Shown: piece after piece, positions 16,350 to 21,357 of the stretch
Numbering within the stretch: the stretch's first letter is position 1
How the letters are laid out: each line of letters starts with the position of its first letter
Assembly (NCBI GenBank): GCA_946482325.1
Contig: CAMLRA010000057.1
Coordinates: 1-21,357 of the forward strand
Reading direction: 5' to 3'
DNA from: an uncultured Chromatiaceae bacterium
GTDB lineage: Bacteria; Pseudomonadota; Gammaproteobacteria; Enterobacterales; Alteromonadaceae
Length of the DNA stretch: 21,357 bases
Made by a program: the position numbers and the translations under genes
Notes under the pieces: model-generated
Database searches by the model: none
Seen by the model: the letters and a program-made list of their open reading frames with translations, nothing else
What the model was told of the DNA's origin: nothing

Positions 16350-17562
16350 CAGTTTGTGGGTGCTGAGCAAAGCCATCGAATTTAATGCCAATCCCAATAG
16401 CCGGTTTGCCGTGCAACACCGGCTCAATGGCCGCCGGTTTGAACTCGACCAGCTGTCCGCAGACTACGCTCGTCTGTACAGACAGCAAATCCGGTTCGCT
16501 GCAGGGCAACAACTCAGTAACCTGACCGCAGAGACTGTCAACACTATCCATCAGTATCTGGTTAATAACGGTATCCTGTTACCAGCCGATGCGGATGTGG
16601 AAACCCGGCAACTTTTGTCTTTTCAGGCACCGGCAACACCTTTGTTCGGCGCCACGCGTTGTGTGAATTTCAACCAACATCAGGCCGGCCAGCTTTGTTT
16701 GTTTGGTGCGCCATTTGCCGCCAGTTTTCCGGCGACTTTGGGCTGTCGGCAAGCAAGTCACAGTCTGCGTCAATATGCGCAGAAAATCGGTATTAACCTG
16801 CACAAAGCAGCGGTCCGGCAACTGGCCAACTTATGTCAGGTCCCGCCGGATTATCGTTTTTCTACCTTACAGAATCGGGTAAATGCGGCGCTGCTCGACT
16901 GTGGTGATCTGCAGATTTCACCATTTGAAAGCGCAGCGTTGGCGCAGCGGAAAATTGCGCTTACCTGGCGCAACTGTCTTACCCAGGGACTAGTCCCGGT
17001 GATGTTGGGTGGAGATCACAGTGTCACCTACCCGGCGTTACAAGAAGTTGCGGCCCAACATCCGGCATTTTATGTGCTGCACCTGGACGCTCACAGCGAC
17101 ACCTACTGGTCTGCCAGCGATGAGATATATGGCGATGCAGTTGCACCGCATCATGCCAATTTTATGGCTTTAGCCTTGCGGGATCTTCCGCAAATCCGGC
17201 AAGTGGTGCAGGTAGGGCTGCGTGGCCTTGCTAATTTTAATTTGCCGGCAAGTCCACGCCAACATGTGATTTGGGCCAACGATTTACAGACAAGTCCGGC
17301 CGTTTTTCCTGATCCGACATTACCTGTCTACATCACTTTAGATCTGGATGTGCTGGACCCAATCTGGCTGCCCGGTACCGGTGAAGCCTTGCCTGGCGGG
17401 CTCAGCCTGACTCAACTGGCGTTGTTGTTGCGCGAGATCTGCAGTCACCGTCGTGTGATTGGCATGGACATGGTTGAACTGAATCCAGCTCTGGACGACA
17501 GTGGCCGCAGTGTCAAAACCGCGCTGGAAGCCCTGCTGTTGCTGATGAATAGTGGAGAATAA
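16333..17562 (+). CDS. Arginase-superfamily enzyme with N-terminal RRE-like domain; predicted peptide arginase
   Basis: A 409-residue protein, about 100 longer at the N-terminus than ordinary ureohydrolases. The catalytic part keeps all six Mn ligands: His229 in GGDHS, Asp252/His254/Asp256 in LDAHSDTY, and Asp337/Asp339 in TLDLDVLDP. It also keeps Glu382 in MVELNP, the residue that binds guanidinium in arginases, and PHHANF (272-277). Tyr258 takes the place of the arginase Asn that recognises a free amino acid's carboxylate, as in agmatinases, and Glu351 replaces the usual Thr of PGTGTP. Residues 1-95 resemble a winged-helix RRE/PqqD-like module (NGRRFELDQLSADYARLY, then TIHQYLVNNGILL). I infer hydrolysis of the core arginine to ornithine plus urea inside the precursor. 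It overlaps the protease gene by 17 bases. Confidence 0.88.
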   Translation: MSYCADSLWVLSKAIEFNANPNSRFAVQHRLNGRRFELDQLSADYARLYRQQIRFAAGQQLSNLTAETVNTIHQYLVNNGILLPADADVETRQLLSFQAPATPLFGATRCVNFNQHQAGQLCLFGAPFAASFPATLGCRQASHSLRQYAQKIGINLHKAAVRQLANLCQVPPDYRFSTLQNRVNAALLDCGDLQISPFESAALAQRKIALTWRNCLTQGLVPVMLGGDHSVTYPALQEVAAQHPAFYVLHLDAHSDTYWSASDEIYGDAVAPHHANFMALALRDLPQIRQVVQVGLRGLANFNLPASPRQHVIWANDLQTSPAVFPDPTLPVYITLDLDVLDPIWLPGTGEALPGGLSLTQLALLLREICSHRRVIGMDMVELNPALDDSGRSVKTALEALLLLMNSGE

Positions 17563-17564
17563 AC

Positions 17565-18740
17565 ATGGATAAGCTTTGCCCGCTGGCGCAATTCCCGGCG
17601 CCTGAATACCTGGAGCAATATCTGCAGGCCCACCGGCGCTTTCAGCAGCTGGATTTTTCAGACTACGGCAGTTCTGTTGGCCGGATGAGCCGGCAATGTC
17701 TGGCGAGTCTGCGTTATTTTCTGCCCGATGAGGCAAATCATGAACAAATACTGCGCCGGGTTTTGCTGAATCAGGAGCTCAGCAGGATTGATGAATGTCT
17801 GGTTGAACAACCGGCGCTGCTGCAGCAACAGTGCGCTCAAACAGAAGTCAGCGACCCGCAGCAGTGGTTAGCGGCGGCCGCGAGCGGTAAACCAGTATTG
17901 TTTTGTACCTTCCACTACGGCTCTTATGGACTTATTAATGGCTTGCTGGCAAGCCGCGGTATTGATTTTGCGTTGCCGGTCAGCAGCCAGATTTTTCAAC
18001 AACTGAAACCGCGCTACGACCGGAATATGCAATTGTTACAAGCACAATCACCGGCGGCGCTCGGACAGATGCAATTGCTGGATGCCGAAGCATCGACGTT
18101 GCTGCTGCAGCTGCGGCGGAAGGTCAAAGCAGGTCATTCACTGCTGTTCTATCTGGATGGCAATGCCGGCGTCGGCGGCATGCAAAGCAGCAACGAAAAC
18201 ATGACACAAATCCGTTGGTTTAATCATGCCATACAGTCACGGATCGGTCTCAGTTTTATCAGCCATTTCCTGCAAATACCCATAGTGCCAGTGCTGTGTT
18301 ACCGGCGCGGGTTATTGCAAAACACCTTGTATTTTGGCGAATCACTGCAACCGCAGCAGCAGGCTGTAACCGCTGATGTACATCAACAAGTGACACAGCA
18401 GCTGTTTGATTTTCTGGCAATTTTTGTCAAAAAAGACCCAAGCCAGTGGGAAGCATGGATGTATTTGCATCGCTTTATCAGCATACCGCAGCTGCCAGAC
18501 ACACCTGAAATTCAATGGGTGTGCGACGGCCTGGCGCTATCGTTTAATCACCAAAAGTACCAGTTATTAAAATACGGCGAGCAACTCGTAGTATTTGATA
18601 CATCGCATTTTCGTTACTTCACTGTGCCCGCTGACTGCAGTGCAGTCGTAGAAGATTTATACCGGCAACCGCTTTGCGCTGACCAACTGGTAGCCTGGCA
18701 GCCACAATTACAAAAAATGCCGTGGATCCAACAACAATGA
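17565..18740 (+). CDS. LpxL/HtrB-like (LABLAT) acyltransferase with C-terminal RRE-like domain
   Basis: A 391-residue protein. Residues about 100-305 match the lipid A biosynthesis acyltransferase pattern: KPVLFCTFHYGSYGLINGLL with His117, ALPVS, a KAGHSLLFYLDGNAGVGG block (about 188-205), IPIVPVLCY and DPSQWEAWMYLHRF. The canonical HX4(D/E) motif is altered: five residues after His117 there is Gly122, not an acid. Residues about 325-391 form an extra domain (YQLLKYGEQLVVFDTSHFRY, then CSAVVEDLYRQPLCADQLVAW) that resembles the PqqD-like peptide-recognition fold. In a peptide cluster next to an arginase the likely acceptor is the precursor, possibly at the new ornithine side chain, and the product a lipopeptide. 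GGAG precedes ATG 17565, two bases after the arginase stop. The donor (acyl-ACP or acyl-CoA) cannot be told. Confidence 0.82.
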   Translation: MDKLCPLAQFPAPEYLEQYLQAHRRFQQLDFSDYGSSVGRMSRQCLASLRYFLPDEANHEQILRRVLLNQELSRIDECLVEQPALLQQQCAQTEVSDPQQWLAAAASGKPVLFCTFHYGSYGLINGLLASRGIDFALPVSSQIFQQLKPRYDRNMQLLQAQSPAALGQMQLLDAEASTLLLQLRRKVKAGHSLLFYLDGNAGVGGMQSSNENMTQIRWFNHAIQSRIGLSFISHFLQIPIVPVLCYRRGLLQNTLYFGESLQPQQQAVTADVHQQVTQQLFDFLAIFVKKDPSQWEAWMYLHRFISIPQLPDTPEIQWVCDGLALSFNHQKYQLLKYGEQLVVFDTSHFRYFTVPADCSAVVEDLYRQPLCADQLVAWQPQLQKMPWIQQQ

Positions 18741-19936
18741 CATTGAAGACACTTTTACCGTTTTTACTTTGCCTTAGTGCCTGTCACAGCAGTCCGGAAA
18801 AAATCGACGAAACGTCACCGGTCGCACAGCGCAAAGGCCAGTTACAGATGGCGACTAATAGCATCCGGCGCCTGGACATTGACCAATTCATCGGTGATAT
18901 CCGTATCACACCCGGTGACACTGCAGCAGTGCGGGTCGATTACCGCATCGAACTGCACTCGGCGACTGCTGCCCAGGCACAGCTGTTACTGAGGCAAATC
19001 AATCCCGTGTTGCACGTCAGCGGCGACACCTTACAACTGCATATAGATTTGGACGATGCGGTGCCGGCTGAATTGTTGCTGCCACGCGCCAGCTTTAAAC
19101 TAGGTTATTTTATTGGCTCAGGCTCTACCCGAACCATTCGCTATCAGCAGCGCGAGTTTCAACTTAAAAGCCGGCCTGCCCCCAACTCACCGGTCTTTTT
19201 TGTCCACCTTGATGTGCAGGTTCCGGCCGGCATGACACTCAAAGTTCAGCAGGCACTTGGCAACCTGTACGCCGGTCAATTACGCAATGCGCTGGAGCTG
19301 GCGAGTCCGGCCGGACAGATCCGGCTGGAGCACCTGCAGCAAGCAACAACAAAAATTACCGCGGCAAAACGACTGTCGATCTCACACCATCAGGGCGATC
19401 TCCGTCTGACGAATAGCGGCAGTGAAGTATTGCTGTCCGATATTCAAGGGCAGATCCAGGCACAGCATCAGGGCGAATTGTTTAACCTCAGCCAATTCCG
19501 GGGCGTCTTACAACTCAACGCCCGGGGCGGCGCAATTCGCTTACAACAACTCACCGGGCCGGTCACCCTGCAAAGCAGTGATGCGGATACGCAACTGAAA
19601 CAGCTACAAGGCCCACTACGCTATAAAAGCCACAACGGTAGTTTGCAGCTTAGTCAGGCCAACGGCGATTTGGATCTGAGCAGTTATAATGGCCCTATTG
19701 CATTAGTCGAAGGTATTCAGACCCAACAACTGCAGATTGTTACCGATCAGGGCATCATTCGCCTGCAACAATGGCCGGTGCAGGCTCAACGTATTGAAAT
19801 CCGCAACAGAGCCGGCCTGTTACAGTCACCTGTCCCGCTGCCGGCATCTTGTAAGCCACAACACAACGCTCAACATCAGCCTTGTTTCGTTGACAGTGCG
19901 CTTGGCAGTATCAGTCCGGCAAATACGACCAACTGA
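18737..19936 (+). CDS. Lipoprotein with DUF4097-like beta-repeat domain, last gene of the RiPP operon
   Basis: A 399-residue protein starting at ATG 18737, which overlaps the acyltransferase stop (ATGA). The signal peptide ends in a lipobox with Cys16 (CLSAC). The next residue is His, not Asp, so sorting to the outer membrane is expected. Residues about 40-180 form a globular strand-rich part; about 185-360 consist of short repeated strands (DLRLTNSG, EVLLSDIQGQIQ, GVLQLNARGGAIRLQQL, DLDLSSYNGPIALV), the pattern of DUF4097-type adhesin-like beta-helices. Two cysteines near the C-terminus may pair. Its role is unknown; coupling to the maturation genes suggests display, capture or self-protection for the peptide. 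An upstream GTG at 18722 is rejected because it would place residues before the lipobox signal. Confidence 0.82.
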   Translation: MTLKTLLPFLLCLSACHSSPEKIDETSPVAQRKGQLQMATNSIRRLDIDQFIGDIRITPGDTAAVRVDYRIELHSATAAQAQLLLRQINPVLHVSGDTLQLHIDLDDAVPAELLLPRASFKLGYFIGSGSTRTIRYQQREFQLKSRPAPNSPVFFVHLDVQVPAGMTLKVQQALGNLYAGQLRNALELASPAGQIRLEHLQQATTKITAAKRLSISHHQGDLRLTNSGSEVLLSDIQGQIQAQHQGELFNLSQFRGVLQLNARGGAIRLQQLTGPVTLQSSDADTQLKQLQGPLRYKSHNGSLQLSQANGDLDLSSYNGPIALVEGIQTQQLQIVTDQGIIRLQQWPVQAQRIEIRNRAGLLQSPVPLPASCKPQHNAQHQPCFVDSALGSISPANTTN

Positions 19937-19959
19937 CATTCTACAGCGACTAAAGCCAC

Positions 19960-20003
19960 CTGACCGGTGCCGAAATTACCGCACGGGCCGGTCAGATTGT
20001 TTT
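19960..20003 (+). terminator. Terminator of the RiPP operon
   Basis: CTGACCGG (19960-19967) and CCGGTCAG (19988-19995) are perfect arms with an inner TGC/GCA pairing, followed by ATTGTTTT (19996-20003). The hairpin starts 23 bases after the lipoprotein stop and separates the cluster from the amidohydrolase gene. Confidence 0.65.
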
Positions 20004-20042
20004 ATGCTGGATGTTCATTTGTCTTCGCTGCGGAACTCCCTG

Positions 20043-21357
20043 ATGAAACTAAAAGCCCTGAGCTTGCTGACCATGCTGGTTTTTGCCCAGCAGGCCTTAG
20101 CAGCCGAACAACTCAAATACACAGTTCTGGTCGACAACGGCGTCAAAGCCGGCGAGCAAATTGTCGACATCAAAGATAACGGCGAAACTTCGGTCCGCTT
20201 TATCTTCAAAGACAACGGCCGTGGGCCGGAAATAAACGAAACCATCCGGCTAAATAAAGACGGCTTTATCACCGACTATCAGGCCAAAGGCGCCACCACT
20301 TTTGGCTCAGTCGTCAGTGAGAGCTTTAAAGTCGAAGGCGGCACCGCGCGCTGGAGCACCGGTAAAGAACAAGGCAGCGCCAAATACAGTCAAAACGCAC
20401 TGTATCTGCCGGTCGACGGTACACCGCAGCTGGCGACAGTGGCTATCGCTGCCATGGCGAAAAGCGGCAAAAACAGCCTGCCACTGCTGCCAAGCGGCAC
20501 TTTGCAACAGCAAGTTGCTGGTGAACTGATTGTCGAAAACGCCGGCGAAAAACAGCAGGTCCAGCTGTTAGTACAGACCGGCGTTGGCTTTGAACCGAAT
20601 TTTGTCTGGGCCACCAAAGGCGAAACGCCACGGCTGTTTGCCAGCATTGCGCCCGGTTATCTGACGCTGATTGAAGAAGGCTGGCAGGGCAACGCCGATG
20701 CGATGCTGGCGATGCAACTGAAAGCCGAAACCACCTTGCTGGAAAAAATGGCCACTGAGCTGCCAAAAGAGCTGCATGGCCTGACCGTGGTGCGCAACGC
20801 ACGGATTTTTGACAGCGTGACGATGCAGGTCGGTGCGCCAAGTGACATCTATCTGCTACGCGGCAAAATCACGACTGTGGTGCCGGCCGGCTCGCTACAA
20901 AGCCCGGTACAACATGAAATCGACGCGGCCAACCGCATCGTCGTGCCTGGCCTGTTTGATATGCACGGCCATATTTCGCGCTGGGAAGGCCCGCTCCATC
21001 TGGCGGCTGGCGTGACTACGCTGCGTGATATGGGCAACGACAACGCCAATATGCAGCTGATGATCGACGAAATTGCCAACGACCAGTTGCTGGCGCCAAC
21101 CATAGTGCCGACCGGTTTCCTCGAAGGTGAAAGCCCGTATTCATCGCGCAGCGGCTTTGTAGTCAAAGACTTAGCCGGTGCGAAACAGGCGATTGACTGG
21201 TACGCTGCCCATGGCTATCCGCAGCTGAAAATCTATAACTCGTTCCCCAAAGCCATCTTAAAAGACACTGTCGCTTACGCCCACAGCCGTGGCCTGCGCG
21301 TTAGTGGCCATGTGCCGGCATTTTTAAAAGCTGAAGATGTCGTTGCCGCCGGTTTTG
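20043..21357 (+). CDS. Secreted amidohydrolase family protein (partial, runs off the right edge)
   Basis: The frame opens at ATG 20043 and runs 438 codons to the window end without a stop. A signal peptide covers residues 1-20 (cleavage after QALA). A strand-rich N-terminal domain of about 250 residues (KYTVLVDNGVKAGEQIVDI onward) precedes the amidohydrolase barrel. That begins near residue 260 (LTVVRNARIFDSV) and shows the metal-binding HxH in GLFDMHGHIS (His308, His310) and LAAGVTTLRDMGN, a typical imidazolonepropionase/prolidase-like strand. A Lys in LKIYNS (near residue 400) is in the position of the usual bridging ligand, and GHVPAF follows. Such periplasmic enzymes hydrolyse dipeptides or related amides; the exact substrate cannot be read. 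GGA precedes the start by about ten bases. It lies beyond the cluster terminator, so membership in the RiPP system is doubtful. Confidence 0.85.
   Translation, partial: MKLKALSLLTMLVFAQQALAAEQLKYTVLVDNGVKAGEQIVDIKDNGETSVRFIFKDNGRGPEINETIRLNKDGFITDYQAKGATTFGSVVSESFKVEGGTARWSTGKEQGSAKYSQNALYLPVDGTPQLATVAIAAMAKSGKNSLPLLPSGTLQQQVAGELIVENAGEKQQVQLLVQTGVGFEPNFVWATKGETPRLFASIAPGYLTLIEEGWQGNADAMLAMQLKAETTLLEKMATELPKELHGLTVVRNARIFDSVTMQVGAPSDIYLLRGKITTVVPAGSLQSPVQHEIDAANRIVVPGLFDMHGHISRWEGPLHLAAGVTTLRDMGNDNANMQLMIDEIANDQLLAPTIVPTGFLEGESPYSSRSGFVVKDLAGAKQAIDWYAAHGYPQLKIYNSFPKAILKDTVAYAHSRGLRVSGHVPAFLKAEDVVAAGF

Noticed and set aside
16333..17562. Reading the arginase-like gene as an ordinary agmatinase or arginase of polyamine metabolism
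   Set aside because: No polyamine or arginine genes are nearby, the protein has an extra N-terminal domain, and it is translationally coupled to the protease behind the precursor genes.
17565..18740. Reading the acyltransferase as a housekeeping lpxL/lpxM gene
   Set aside because: It has an extra C-terminal domain, lacks the acid of the HX4(D/E) motif and is embedded in the peptide operon.

Overview
The window looks like chromosomal DNA of a gammaproteobacterium, probably of the Alteromonadales/Chromatiales group that holds Rheinheimera and its relatives. This is inferred from the gene families present (a FimV-like protein, TrkH, ComM/YifB, a DUF3718-like protein, a SWIM/SNF2 helicase, an Alteromonadales-type amidohydrolase) and from balanced base composition with abundant CCGG words. 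There is no transposase, integrase, tRNA, rRNA or CRISPR array.

Layout. Positions 1-5887 are read leftward: the 5' end of a FimV-like gene (225 to 1), then, from right to left, trkH, a TetR-family regulator, an RND/MMPL exporter and a LolA-like periplasmic lipid-carrier protein. The last three abut or overlap and form one regulated envelope-transport operon. From 6059 genes are read rightward: comM, then a LytS/LytR-type signalling operon of two membrane histidine kinases and one LytTR response regulator (7689-10550). The second kinase has lost its ATP-binding residues. A small secreted DUF3718-like protein follows, then a REP/BIME-like double hairpin, then a leftward SWIM/SNF2 helicase gene (14469 to 11302).

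The main finding is a compact gene cluster at about 14573-20003 that reads as an uncharacterised RiPP (ribosomally made, post-translationally modified peptide) system. Two tiny paralogous precursor genes, at 14748-14906 (52 aa) and 14959-15099 (46 aa), were located by direct translation. They share an acidic leader (LTELExRLExSA) and a C-terminal Asp-Thr-aromatic-Arg-Cys-Cys-x-x-Cys motif. After a hairpin that looks like an attenuator come four tightly coupled genes: a membrane M50 (S2P-like) metalloprotease, an arginase-superfamily enzyme with an extra ~100-residue N-terminal domain, an LpxL/HtrB-like acyltransferase with an extra C-terminal domain, and an outer-membrane-type lipoprotein. A hairpin with a T-rich tail closes the unit.

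My model is that the arginase converts the single conserved core arginine to ornithine, the acyltransferase attaches a fatty acid (possibly to the new ornithine amine), and the membrane protease removes the leader. The product would be a small Cys-rich lipopeptide. The order of chemistry resembles that known for peptide arginases (landornamide type) and fatty-acylated selidamides, but with a lipid-A-type acyltransferase instead of a GNAT enzyme. The gene identities are well supported; the substrate assignments and product structure are inference. After the cluster the window ends inside a secreted amidohydrolase gene.
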